Shown in pieces: positions 52,102-61,055 of a stretch of DNA of 64,000 bases. Positions within the stretch are counted from its first letter, which is position 1; each line of letters opens with the position of its first letter. The notes beneath the pieces were generated by a model. The model ran no database searches. It saw only the letters and a list, made by a program, of their open reading frames with translations, and had not been told where the DNA came from. A program made the translations under genes and the position numbers. This DNA comes from Actinopolyspora xinjiangensis (lineage in GTDB: Bacteria; Actinomycetota; Actinomycetes; Mycobacteriales; Pseudonocardiaceae). The stretch is from positions 1-64,000 of the forward strand of contig NZ_FNJR01000009.1 in assembly GCF_900104475.1 (NCBI RefSeq), in the 5' to 3' direction.

Positions 52102-53316
52102 ATGACCGAGACCACCGATTCGGAATCGCGGCGACTCGCCGCACGGCTGCTGGCCGAGCACCCGGTGTTCGACGGCCACAACGACCTGCCCTGGGCGCTC
52201 CGCGAGTCGGTGGGCTACGACCTGGACCGCGCCGACATCGCCTCGGACCAGTCGGCGGCGCTGCACACCGACCTGGCCCGGCTGCGCTCCGGCGGTGTGG
52301 GGGCGCAGTTCTGGTCGGTCTACGTACGCACGGACCTGACCGGGGACGCGGCGGTGTCGGCGACGCTGGAGCAGATCGACTGCGTGCGCGCGCTGACCGA
52401 GCGGTACTCCGACCGGCTGGTTCCCGCCTACTCGTCCGCCGACGTGGCGCGCTGCCGCGAGTCGGGCGGAGTCGCCTCGCTGATGGGGGCCGAGGGCGGC
52501 CACTCGATCAACTGTTCCATGGGCGCGCTGCGCGCGCTGTACGAGCTGGGCGTGCGCTACATGACGCTCACGCACAACGACAACGTCGCCTGGGCGGACT
52601 CCGCGACCGACGAACCGGTGGCCGGGGGCCTGACCCGTTTCGGCGAGGCGGTGGTGCGGGAGATGAACCGGTTGGGCATGCTCGTCGACCTCTCGCACAC
52701 CTCGGCCGGGACCATGCGGGACGCGCTGCGGGTCAGCCGCGCCCCGGTGATCTTCTCCCACTCCAGCGCGCGGGCGATCTGCGACCACCCGCGCAACGTG
52801 CCCGACGACGTGCTGCGCTCCCTGGCCGACAACGGCGGAGTCGCGATGGCGACCTTCGTGCCGAAGTTCGTGCTGCCCGAGGCGGCCGAGTGGGACCGGG
52901 CCACCGACGCGCACCTGACGGGGATGGGCCTGCACCCGCTGGACGGCACCGAGCGCGGCCGTCGGGCGCGCTCGGAGTTCGAGCGGGAAAACCCGCGTCC
53001 CGTGGCGACCGTGTCGAAGGTCGCCGACCACCTGGACCACATGCGCGAGGTGGCCGGAATCGACCACATCGGACTCGGCGGTGACTTCGACGGCACCCCG
53101 TTCACCACGGCCGGGCTCGACGACGTCTCCGGTTACCCCAACCTGCTCGCCGAACTGCTGGACCGGAGCTGGTCCGAGGCTGAGCTGGCCAAGCTCACCT
53201 GGCACAACCCGCTGCGCGCGCTGCGCGAGGCGGAGGCCGTCTCCGAACGGCTCCGGCGCACCGAGTCCCCGTCGATCGCCACCGTCGACCAGCTCGACGG
53301 AAAGCGCACGACCTGA
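52102..53316 (+). CDS. membrane dipeptidase (peptidase M19) family zinc hydrolase
   Basis: 404 residues. Zinc-binding and catalytic landmarks are FDGHNDLPW (H-x-D), the GAEGGHSI segment with the bridging Glu, [25 protein letters not shown] and GGDFDG. It hydrolyses dipeptides or related amides such as beta-lactam or D-amino acid dipeptides. No signal peptide is visible, so it is probably cytosolic. ATG 52102 has an AAGGCGG site upstream. A GNAT acetyltransferase gene follows 84 bp later in the same direction. Confidence 0.93.
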   Translation: MTETTDSESRRLAARLLAEHPVFDGHNDLPWALRESVGYDLDRADIASDQSAALHTDLARLRSGGVGAQFWSVYVRTDLTGDAAVSATLEQIDCVRALTERYSDRLVPAYSSADVARCRESGGVASLMGAEGGHSINCSMGALRALYELGVRYMTLTHNDNVAWADSATDEPVAGGLTRFGEAVVREMNRLGMLVDLSHTSAGTMRDALRVSRAPVIFSHSSARAICDHPRNVPDDVLRSLADNGGVAMATFVPKFVLPEAAEWDRATDAHLTGMGLHPLDGTERGRRARSEFERENPRPVATVSKVADHLDHMREVAGIDHIGLGGDFDGTPFTTAGLDDVSGYPNLLAELLDRSWSEAELAKLTWHNPLRALREAEAVSERLRRTESPSIATVDQLDGKRTT

Positions 53317-53400
53317 CCACCGAGCCGTTCCGCGGGCTCACCGAAAACCGGTTGCGCCCACCAGTAGAAACGATCGTGGAACCGTTCGGGAGGAGTCACC

Positions 53401-53952
53401 GTGTTCGCTCATCCGTTGGGATCCGACGCCGAGCTACGCCCGCTGGAGCCCTGGCAGGCGGCGGAGTTCGCCGAGTTCACCGAAGCCAACCGAGAACACC
53501 TGGCGCCCTGGCTTCCCTGGGCGGACCTCGTCGTCGACGAGGAGTCGGCCCGGCGGTTCCTGGGCAACTACGCGAACAAGCAGGCCGAGGACACCGGTCG
53601 GATCATGGGGATTCACTCGCGCGGTGAGCTCGTCGGCGGCGCGCTGTTCCGGGGCTTCGACACCAGCAACGGTTGCTGCGAAATCGGAGTCTGGCTCTCC
53701 GAGTCCGCGCAGGGGAACGGGCTGGTCACCCGCACCTGCGAACACCTGATCGACTGGGCCGTCCGGATTCGCGGCATGGCGCGGGTGGAGTACCGGGTCT
53801 CGACCGAGAACCACCGCAGCATCGCGGTGGCGAAACGGCTGGGCATGACCCACGAGGGCACGCTGCGCGGCTACTTTCCCGTGCGAGGCCGACGGCACGA
53901 CATGCAGATCTGGGCCCTGCTGGCCGAGGAGTGGCACGGCGGGACCTCCTGA
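53401..53952 (+). CDS. GNAT-family N-acetyltransferase (RimJ/RimL-like)
   Basis: 183 residues with the GNAT core. GIGVW-type strand (CCEIGVWLSESAQGNGLVTR) holds the acetyl-CoA loop Q-x-x-G, and VEYRVSTENHRSIAVAKRLG with MTHEGTLRGYF is the classic RimJ/RimL ending. It acetylates a protein N-terminus or small amine with acetyl-CoA. GTG 53401 is preceded by GGGAGGAG. It may be co-transcribed with the dipeptidase; any functional link is unknown. Confidence 0.92.
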   Translation: MFAHPLGSDAELRPLEPWQAAEFAEFTEANREHLAPWLPWADLVVDEESARRFLGNYANKQAEDTGRIMGIHSRGELVGGALFRGFDTSNGCCEIGVWLSESAQGNGLVTRTCEHLIDWAVRIRGMARVEYRVSTENHRSIAVAKRLGMTHEGTLRGYFPVRGRRHDMQIWALLAEEWHGGTS

Positions 53953-54120
53953 CCCCACCGGCCGTGGCGGCCCGGCGCCGGTCGTTCCCGTGCGGCACCT
54001 ACGAACTCCTCGGAAGCGCGGGTCCGACGCCGAACTCCGGGCCGAGGTGGATGACACGCGCCCCCGGACAGGTGACGTGGGTCGGGGTGACGTAGACGCC
54101 CGCAACGAACGCATCCGGAC

Positions 54121-54234
54121 TCAGATCTCCTCCCGCGGGTGCGTCGGAGCGGTCCGGTCGAGTTGGCCGTGCGGTATCGGCCCCCTGCTGAGCGGTTCCG
54201 GCCCGGGGCGTTCGGGCAAGTTGAGCTCGGACAT
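54121..54234 (-). CDS. 37-residue peptide gene divergent from marR
   Basis: A short open frame, MSELNLPERPGPEPLSRGPI and then PHGQLDRTAPTHPREEI. It is proline-rich and hydrophilic, without Cys or hydrophobic core. A clear GGAGGA site lies 3 nt before ATG 54234 and the AT-rich marR promoter region lies just upstream. It could be a small regulated peptide or a chance frame. Its MSEL start and size do not match a known precursor family. Confidence 0.4.
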   Translation of the reverse strand: MSELNLPERPGPEPLSRGPIPHGQLDRTAPTHPREEI

Positions 54235-54264
54235 GATTCCTCCGGATAGTGCACTCTCGGCAGT

Positions 54265-54278
54265 TGAGTATTTACTCA
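54265..54278. promoter_or_regulatory. palindrome TGAGTATTTACTCA before marR
   Basis: A perfect 6-bp inverted repeat with a 2-nt centre lies in a strongly AT-rich stretch (54255-54300), 46 bp upstream of the MarR start. Size and symmetry match MarR operators. A related GAGTACT lies at 54308-54314. Confidence 0.65.
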
Positions 54279-54323
54279 TAGTTATTTTTCCATCGAAATG
54301 TGTCATGGAGTACTATCGCTGGC

Positions 54324-54842
54324 ATGACTGTCGCGGCGAACATGCCAGCGGACGGCGTCGAAGCGACCGTCCAGCGGTGGGGGGCTCAACGGCCCGACCT
54401 CGACGTTTCCCCGATGTCCGTGATCGGGTGGCTGACCACCGCGTCCCGACAGATCGAACGACGCCTGTCGACCGTACTGACCGATTACGGATTGCAGAGC
54501 TGGGAATTCGACGTCCTGGCCACGCTACGCACCGACGGCGAACCCTACGAGATGTGTCCCGGCACGATCGGGGGACACCTGCGGGTCTCCAACAGCGCGA
54601 TGACCAACCGGATCAACCGCCTGGAGGAGGCCGGGCTCGTCGAACGGCACTTCAGCCAGCAAAACCGCCGAATCATCATCATCCGGCTCAGCGAACGAGG
54701 GATCGAGCTGACCGACCGGGCGATGGAGTGCTACCTGAACGAGGGCAAAAACGCGCTGCAGGCGCTCACCTCACAGGAGGTCGATCAGCTGTGCGGACTG
54801 CTGCGCAAGCTCAGCGCCGAAACCGGCACCGGCTCGGAGTGA
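54324..54842 (+). CDS. MarR-family transcriptional regulator
   Basis: 172 residues. The winged helix is visible as WEFDVLATLRTDGEPYEMCP, then GTIGGHLRVSNSAMTNRINR and LEEAGLVERHFSQQNRRIII. A -10-like TACTAT lies 7 nt before ATG 54324 and there is no Shine-Dalgarno, so a leaderless mRNA is likely. It probably represses itself and perhaps the divergent small gene or the MFS gene 2 kb to the right. Ligand unknown. Confidence 0.9.
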   Translation: MTVAANMPADGVEATVQRWGAQRPDLDVSPMSVIGWLTTASRQIERRLSTVLTDYGLQSWEFDVLATLRTDGEPYEMCPGTIGGHLRVSNSAMTNRINRLEEAGLVERHFSQQNRRIIIIRLSERGIELTDRAMECYLNEGKNALQALTSQEVDQLCGLLRKLSAETGTGSE

Positions 54843-56361
54843 CCACGACGGCGAATCCTCGCCATTCACGCTCCGCTCCCAGGACCGGGGAGAGACAAGG
54901 GTTCGCCCCTGCGAAACCCGCCGCGACGTCGCCCCGGAATGCCTGACACAGGCGATGATGCCGCTCCCCCGCGCCTCTTCCCGAACATCGCGTCACCGGC
55001 CAGCTCGCTTCGTGCGGTCGCTCGAATCCGGTGACGGCGGAAAGCGTGCCCACCACGTCGAGGGCCGTGTCGGGGCGTGTCCCCGGTTCGTCGGGACTTG
55101 CCGGTACAGCACATCCTGCCCGTGAGAACCGTAAGAGCTCTCCGACGACCCCGCCGCGGGAATACCTTGACCGGCTGTGCATACACAGTCCGCTCTGGAG
55201 GTCCACGCTCGGGGACCGTGGGGAGGAACTCACGGAGGAAGCACTTCCGGCCGACCGGCAAGCACCCCGGCAAGCCGAGAAATCGGACTTTTCGGTTGTC
55301 GTCGCGGAAAAATTCAGCAGAGCACCGGACCCGGCCGTGAAAAACGAAGATTCACTCACGCTCCTCCACGGGAACGACTTCGAACGACGTTTCCATGAGG
55401 CTCCGCAGCATGTTCTCGTCCGGATGGACCGCACTCACGACGCGGATATCCGAATCATCGTGACGAGAAGCCGGAGACACACCGAATGTCCGATTTCTCC
55501 GATGTGTTCCCCCTTGTCTTCCTTCGCCTCCTGGCGGTGTGCGAGGAAGAGGACGGCGGTTGACGCCAGGCGGTGATCACGTCCCGGAAATTCCGGTGTG
55601 TGCTCGCGTCAAACGGGACACGTTGGGTCACAGTGTTGACGAGCACGCACCCTGTCCGGGAACCACCAGCGTACCGGTCAACAGCTCCCGCAGCGCCGCA
55701 CGGAGGAGTGTTCCCGGGGGCAGCCGGGAACGTATGCCTCAGCCACCCGCTCGACGTATCACAGTGGAGCTCTGGCGTACGGGTTCTCCTTGCCGTGGAA
55801 AACCGCACAACGCGCCCTTCCCGGATCCGATGGCTTCGGCCAGATCCTGAACAGAGGTCGTCTCTTACCTCTTCTCTCAGAACACCTCCATCACCTGTAG
55901 CGGCACACGGTCGACGTCGAACTGTCGTACACGCCCATCGTGGCACTGGTCCTTCTGCTACGAAGCGTCGACAAAGTCGTCGCTCTCTCCGTTTATTTCG
56001 GACTCACCCCGCCTTCCTACCGACGAGCGACATCGCCACTTCCTTCGTCACCACCACAGGAGCTCCAGAAAACCACTGGTCAACCAATCGAGAAAGACAT
56101 GCCGCACCGGCGGCACCGCACGCGCGGGCTCGCACCCTTGTCGACCGGTACCACCAAAAATCCCACGGAATCACGGCATCGCATTGCCCCACGAAGTACT
56201 GTACGATAACGTACTGTCCGACATCGAAATATACGCTGTTGAAGAGTTCGGGGCGTCCCAGCCGGTGCGCTCGTGACGTACGGGCAACGGCTTCCACGAA
56301 GAACTCAACTCACGCGCCTGACCGGCGAGAACAGCCGTGAGGAAACGAGGGGAACAAGGTA
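54843..56361. other. 1.5-kb gene-poor stretch
   Basis: Open frames cross it on both strands, but all have frame-random composition (runs of Arg, Ser, Thr, Pro) and none shows a domain. Base composition falls noticeably in parts. A small inverted repeat GTACG-ATAA-CGTAC lies at 56201-56214, flanked by AGTAC/GTACT. I see no tRNA, repeat family or terminator. It may contain decayed genes, a regulatory RNA or the promoter for the right-hand genes. Confidence 0.5.
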
Positions 56362-56600
56362 GTGCGGTGTTCCGGCATCAGTGACGAACTCGCGGGGCGG
56401 ATCGTCCGAGCCGCCGAACGGGGCGAACAGCGCTTCGTCGTGGCCGTGGTCGACGAGTCCGACCAGCTGAGGATCTTCCCGCTCCAGGACGGAGCCGAGC
56501 TCAACGCCGTGCAGGCACCCCAGGACTCGGAGTGTCCGGAGCACACTGGACCGACGACGTCGAGATCACCGAGACCGGGATGCGGCCCCTCGACCGAAGG
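56362..56600 (+). pseudogene. possible gene remnant before the MFS gene
   Basis: From GTG 56362 the frame reads CSGISDELAGRIVRAAERGE, then QRFVVAVVDESDQLRIFPLQ, which looks like real protein sequence. About 50 residues later the natural-looking sequence appears to continue in another frame (SGAHWTDDVEITETGMRP around 56535-56590). This would be a frameshifted or truncated gene. No family is recognised and the two frames may be unrelated. Confidence 0.35.
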
Positions 56601-56829
56601 TCACACCCCGTGGGAACGGTTCCTCGCGGGCCATTCCCACGGCAGGGAACCTCGACGATGCCTCTCGCCCCCGTCGACACCGCTCCGGCGGCACCGACGC
56701 GGACGTCGGCCGCTACCGGTGGCAGCTGGCAGGCCCCCTCCGCGACACCGTCGGAAAACCGCCCCGAGCACCGATTCACCGACCACCCGCGCGGGACGCG
56801 TCGTGGAAACGCCACTCCCTGGAGAATCC

Positions 56830-58038
56830 ATGCCCATCGCGCTGTTCGTACTGGGGCTGACGGTGTTCAGCCTGGGAACCACCGAATTCATGATCGCCGG
56901 ACTACTTCCCGAACTCGCCGCGGGTTTCGGGGTCTCAGTGCCCGACGCGGGACTGCTGATATCGCTGTTCGCCGTGGGCGTCGTCATCGGAGCACCGGCG
57001 ATGACCATGCTGACCGCGCGCGTCCCCAAGAAGGCCACGTTGGTCACCCTGCTCGTGGTGTTCGTGCTTGGGGAGAGCCTGGCCGCGGCGGCACCGAGCT
57101 ACGGCGTGCTCATGGCCGCCCGCGTGCTCACCGCGATCTCGCACGGCGCGTTCTTCGGCATCGGCGCCGTGGTGGCGGCCAACCTGGTACCCGAGGGGAA
57201 GAAGGCCCGAGCGATCGCGACCATGTTCGGCGGCCTGACCATCGCCACCATCGCGGGGGTTCCGCTGGGCACCTTCATCGGTCAGCACTTCGGCTGGCGA
57301 ACCACCTTCTGGGCCGTGGCCGTGCTCGGCCTGATCAGTTTGGTCGGCGTGAGCACACTCGTCCCCCACCAGCCGAGGGGGGAACAGCCCGGCATCCGCA
57401 ACGAGCTGTCCGCCTTCGCCAACCCCAAGGTCTGGCTGGCGCTGGCCACCACGATGCTCAGCCAGGCGGGACTGTACGCCGCCTACACCTACATCGCCCC
57501 GCTGCTGATCAACGTCACCGAATTCCCGAGGACCGCCGTGGCGCCCCTGCTGATGCTGTTCGGCGTGGGGAGCTTCCTGGGGACCGTCCTCGGCGGCAGA
57601 TTCGCCGACCGGGGACCGATGACCACCCTGACCGTGGGGCTGGTGCTGCTGAGCGGCATCCTCCTGCTGTTCAGCGTCACCGCGCACAACGGTGTCACCA
57701 TGATCGCCACTCTGGCGCTGTTCGGGGTGGCCGGCTTCCTGATCAACCCGGCCCTGCAGACCAGGGTGATGAACGAGTCCGCCGGAGCCCCGACGCTGAC
57801 CAGTGCCAGCAACATCTCGGCGTTCAACATCGGCAACGCCCTCGGCCCCTGGCTGGCCGGCCTGGGGATCAGCTCCGGCCTCGGCTATCTCGCACCGAGC
57901 TGGATCGGAGCGGCACTGGCCGGTGCGGCATCGCTGACCGCGTTGGTGGGGGTGGCCGCCGATCAGCGACAACACCGGACGGCGGCGACCTCCGCAGCTG
58001 CCGGGGCCAGGTCGGAACCCGCCGTCTCGTCGAGCTGA
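56830..58038 (+). CDS. MFS drug-efflux transporter (DHA1/AraJ-Cmr type), second paralogue
   Basis: 402 residues, 12 predicted membrane helices. It begins directly with IALFVLGLTVFSLGTTEFMI, the same GTTEF motif as the transporter at 23776-25026, and shares landmarks such as HGAFFGIGAVVAANLVPEGK with it. It is a proton-driven exporter of the AraJ/chloramphenicol-resistance group. ATG 56830 has GGAG 5 nt upstream. Neighbouring genes encode a DsbA-like oxidoreductase and an aromatic hydroxylase, so it may export a related metabolite or toxin. Substrate unknown. Confidence 0.9.
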   Translation: MPIALFVLGLTVFSLGTTEFMIAGLLPELAAGFGVSVPDAGLLISLFAVGVVIGAPAMTMLTARVPKKATLVTLLVVFVLGESLAAAAPSYGVLMAARVLTAISHGAFFGIGAVVAANLVPEGKKARAIATMFGGLTIATIAGVPLGTFIGQHFGWRTTFWAVAVLGLISLVGVSTLVPHQPRGEQPGIRNELSAFANPKVWLALATTMLSQAGLYAAYTYIAPLLINVTEFPRTAVAPLLMLFGVGSFLGTVLGGRFADRGPMTTLTVGLVLLSGILLLFSVTAHNGVTMIATLALFGVAGFLINPALQTRVMNESAGAPTLTSASNISAFNIGNALGPWLAGLGISSGLGYLAPSWIGAALAGAASLTALVGVAADQRQHRTAATSAAAGARSEPAVSSS

Positions 58039-58054
58039 ACCACCTCGTGGCGGC

Positions 58055-58075
58055 CCGATGAACAACAATCATCGG
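58055..58075 (+). terminator. hairpin after the second MFS gene
   Basis: CCGATGA (58055-58061) pairs with TCATCGG (58069-58075), 17 nt after the stop, extendable by GGC/GCC with one bulge. Confidence 0.5.
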
Positions 58076-58231
58076 CCGATCTCCACGACGAGCGGCACAA
58101 CCGCTCGGGCAAACGGTGACACGATCTCCGATACGAGGGACAACTGGCCCGGTCGTGGTGTGCCAAGGCGCGCCGCGATCCGTCCGAGGTGTTCCGACGC
58201 CCCCGATCGGTACGACTTCCCGGAGACACCG

Positions 58232-58942
58232 ATGAACGCTGAAACCGACACGCCCGCCGCACCGGGCGGGCCCTCCCCCCTGACCGTGACGGTGTGGTCC
58301 GATTTGGGCTGCCCGTGGGCGACCCTGGCGCTGGAGACCCTGCGCCGCCGGGCGGGAGAGCGAGTGACGATCGAGCACCGCGCTTTCCCGCTGGAGCTGT
58401 TCAACTCCAGGCCCACCCCGCGCGGGATCGTCGACGAGGAGATCGCCGCCATCTCGGAGTTCCTGCCGGGGCTCGGATGGCAGCGCTGGCACGGAGCGGA
58501 CTCCGCCTATCCCGTCTCGACGCTGCCCGCGATGGAGGCGGTGCGCGCCGTCGCCTCGTCGCAGGGCCCTGCGGCGGCCGACGAACTGGACGCCGCGCTG
58601 CGCGACGCGTTCTACCGCCGCAGCGAGTGCGTCACGATCACCCCGGTGATCCTGGAGATCGCACGTCGATGCTCCACCGTGGACGCCGAATCGCTCGCCG
58701 ACGAGCTGCGCGACGGCACCCACCGGAAGGCTGTTCACCAGGACTGGGAGACGGCACGATCCGAGACCGTGCGCGGCAGCCCCCACCTGTTCACCGCGGA
58801 CGGGAGATCGGTGCACAACCCCGGCGTGCGCTGGGAACCGCGCGGCACTTCGGGACAGCCGCCGGTGCTGCGCGACTACGACGAGACCTGGGTCGAGAAG
58901 TTCCTCTTCCCCGCTCCGCGCACCGAACCGACGACTACCTGA
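58232..58942 (+). CDS. DsbA/FrnE-family thioredoxin-fold protein
   Basis: 236 residues of the DsbA family (FrnE-like): WSDLGCPWATLALETLRRR is the active-site helix. Here the usual C-x-x-C is C-P-W-A, so only the first cysteine remains. The C-terminal GSPHLFTADGRSVHNPGVRW is the cis-Pro/lid region. It may act as a thiol-dependent isomerase (FrnE acts on polyketide intermediates) rather than a dithiol oxidase. ATG 58232 is preceded by GGAG. It lies between the MFS pump and a flavin hydroxylase in the same direction, a setting found in aromatic-metabolite clusters. Confidence 0.85.
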   Translation: MNAETDTPAAPGGPSPLTVTVWSDLGCPWATLALETLRRRAGERVTIEHRAFPLELFNSRPTPRGIVDEEIAAISEFLPGLGWQRWHGADSAYPVSTLPAMEAVRAVASSQGPAAADELDAALRDAFYRRSECVTITPVILEIARRCSTVDAESLADELRDGTHRKAVHQDWETARSETVRGSPHLFTADGRSVHNPGVRWEPRGTSGQPPVLRDYDETWVEKFLFPAPRTEPTTT

Positions 58943-59105
58943 TCAAGTCTTCGGCGTTCCCTTGTCGGAGCGACCGCCCCGGTGGAACCTCCACCCCGGG
59001 CCCGCTCCGCGCGGAGGCGCCCGGGCGAGCGCTCACCACAACCGTCCGACCACACGTCAGCACAACACCCGCTGGGCCACACCAGGTCCCGAAAGGCAGG
59101 CGAAA

Positions 59106-60614
59106 TTGAACGCGACGGAACACACCGACGTCCTCGTCGTCGGGGGCGGACCGGTGGGACTGCTGCTGGCCAACGAGCTCGGCGCTCGGGGGGTCTCGGT
59201 CATCGTGGCCGAGGCGGCGGAAAGCATCAGACAGGAGCCGCGCGCGGGCACGTTGCACGCCCGCACCGTGCAGTCGCTGACCAGACGTGGCTACCTGCGC
59301 GCCCCTGACACTCACTCCGCCAGCGCCAGCGCGGCACCGTTCCACTTCGCCGGAATGCCCGGCCTGGCGATCCACGCGCCGGCCACCGAGGGGCCACCGC
59401 TGATGAACGTGCCCCAGAGCGAGCTGGAACGGGCCCTGGCCGAACTCGCCGGGGAACTCGGTGTCGACGTCCGGCGCGGCGCGCGCGCCACCGAACTGCG
59501 CCGGGAGGAGCACGCGGTCGAGGTGACGGTCCGGACCGCGAAGGGCGAGCACCGCGTCAGGGCCGCCTACGTCGTCGGGGCCGACGGTGCCCGAAGCACC
59601 GTGCGTGAGCGGGCTGGGATCGGCGCGGCCACCCACCCGCCCAACTTCGCCGCGGTGCTGGGACTGGTACGCCTGGACCGACCGGGCACCATCCCCGGCG
59701 GATGGGCGCACGGCCCGCACGGGTGGACCCTGGTCAACCCGAACCCCTCCGGCCACAGCCGCGTGATCGTGCACGACTTCCGCGAACCGCTGCCCGACCA
59801 CCGCTCCCCCGTGGACCTGGACGAGCTTCGCGAGCGAACCTCGAGCGTGCTCGGTTTCGAGGTCGGCATGAGCGACCCGGCGTTCCTGACCAGGTTCAGC
59901 GACTTCTGCCGACTGGTCGACTCCTTCCGGGACGGTCGGGTGCTGCTGGCGGGCGACGCGGCCCACCTGCACCCGCCGCTCGGCGGGCAGGGACTCAACC
60001 TCGGCCTGCAGGACGCGCTCAACCTGGGTTGGAAACTCGCGCTGGTGGTCTCCGGGTCGGCTCCCGATTCGCTGCTGGACACCTACCACGCGGAACGTCA
60101 CCCGGCCGCGCGGCGGGTCGTCGACAACACCCGGGCCCAGTCCGCGCTGATGCATCCTGGCGAGGAGTTCGACCCGCTGCGCGACCTCTTCGGCGAGCTG
60201 CTGAACCTGCGACAGGCCAACGACCACGTGCAGGGACTGGTCAGCGGCCAGGGAGTGACCTACGAAGCGCTGGACAGCGCCGACGCGCGGCACGAGGGGA
60301 GGTTCCTGACCAATGTCGGAGTGCGCACCGAGCAGGCGCACACCAGTGTGGCGGAACTGCTCACCTCCGGATCGGGGCTGTTGCTGCTGACCCCGGCCGC
60401 CGGAGCGGAACTGGCCGACACCGCCCGCCAGTGGAAGGACCGGGTGGACGTCCGGACGGTGGAGCTCGACGAGGAGCGGGAGTGGAGCGCCGCTCTCGTA
60501 CGCCCCGACGGCTATCTGGCTTGGACGAACGTGGCGGGCGGAACCTCGGCTGAGTCGCTGCGCGAGCACCTCGTCCACTTCTTCGGTCCGGCGGAGGGCC
60601 GGGAGAACCGCTGA
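59106..60614 (+). CDS. FAD-dependent aromatic hydroxylase (PheA/TfdB family)
   Basis: 502 residues. FAD site DVLVVGGGPVGLLLANELGA, DG motif YVVGADGARSTVRERAGI, and GD motif VLLAGDAAHLHPPLGGQGLN, followed by a thioredoxin-like C-terminal domain. This is the layout of phenol and polyketide hydroxylases and of rifampicin monooxygenase. It hydroxylates an aromatic compound with NAD(P)H and O2. TTG 59106 is preceded by AAAGGCAGG. It is followed by a short spacer and then genes on the other strand. Confidence 0.9.
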   Translation: MNATEHTDVLVVGGGPVGLLLANELGARGVSVIVAEAAESIRQEPRAGTLHARTVQSLTRRGYLRAPDTHSASASAAPFHFAGMPGLAIHAPATEGPPLMNVPQSELERALAELAGELGVDVRRGARATELRREEHAVEVTVRTAKGEHRVRAAYVVGADGARSTVRERAGIGAATHPPNFAAVLGLVRLDRPGTIPGGWAHGPHGWTLVNPNPSGHSRVIVHDFREPLPDHRSPVDLDELRERTSSVLGFEVGMSDPAFLTRFSDFCRLVDSFRDGRVLLAGDAAHLHPPLGGQGLNLGLQDALNLGWKLALVVSGSAPDSLLDTYHAERHPAARRVVDNTRAQSALMHPGEEFDPLRDLFGELLNLRQANDHVQGLVSGQGVTYEALDSADARHEGRFLTNVGVRTEQAHTSVAELLTSGSGLLLLTPAAGAELADTARQWKDRVDVRTVELDEEREWSAALVRPDGYLAWTNVAGGTSAESLREHLVHFFGPAEGRENR

Positions 60615-60650
60615 CGCGGCGGGCGCGGCACCGGTACCGGGCCTCCCGCT

Positions 60651-60854
60651 TCACCTCCCCGGACGATCACGCCGCCAGGAGCGGGATGGCACCAGCTCGG
60701 TGGAAAGCCCTCGGTGCCAACCGGCCCCGGCTCCCCGCCGAGCCCCCTCACCGGGGGAATCGGGCCGTTCCGCCGCCAGGCTCGACAGCACGGCAGTGAG
60801 CGCGGCGAGCTCGTGCTCGTCCGGATCACCGCGGATCACTCGCAACTCGGACAT
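60651..60854 (-). CDS. accE: acyl-CoA carboxylase epsilon subunit
   Basis: 67 residues. SELRVIRGDPDEHELAALTA followed by VLSSLAAERP is the conserved first half of the AccE/PccE family; the second half is diverged and ends with RSWRRDRPGR. The epsilon subunit is specific to actinobacteria, binds the beta subunit and raises carboxylase activity (established for Streptomyces). ATG 60854 has GGAGGAACC upstream. It lies 201 bp downstream of accD on the same strand. Confidence 0.82.
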   Translation of the reverse strand: MSELRVIRGDPDEHELAALTAVLSSLAAERPDSPGEGARRGAGAGWHRGLSTELVPSRSWRRDRPGR

Positions 60855-61055
60855 GTGGTTCCTCCTCCCGGGGTCTCCCGGATCGCGTCGACGCGCCTCC
60901 CGGCTTGGTGGGCGTAGAAACCACCCGCCGCGCGGTCGTAGCGCTCGCGGGATCTCCCGCGTCGTGCTCCCGCGCGGAACGGCCCGACGCGGGGTGGGGC
61001 TCCGAGGCCGGGCCACGGAACGGAGCCGGGGCCCGCCCACCGAGCGAGCCCTCGA

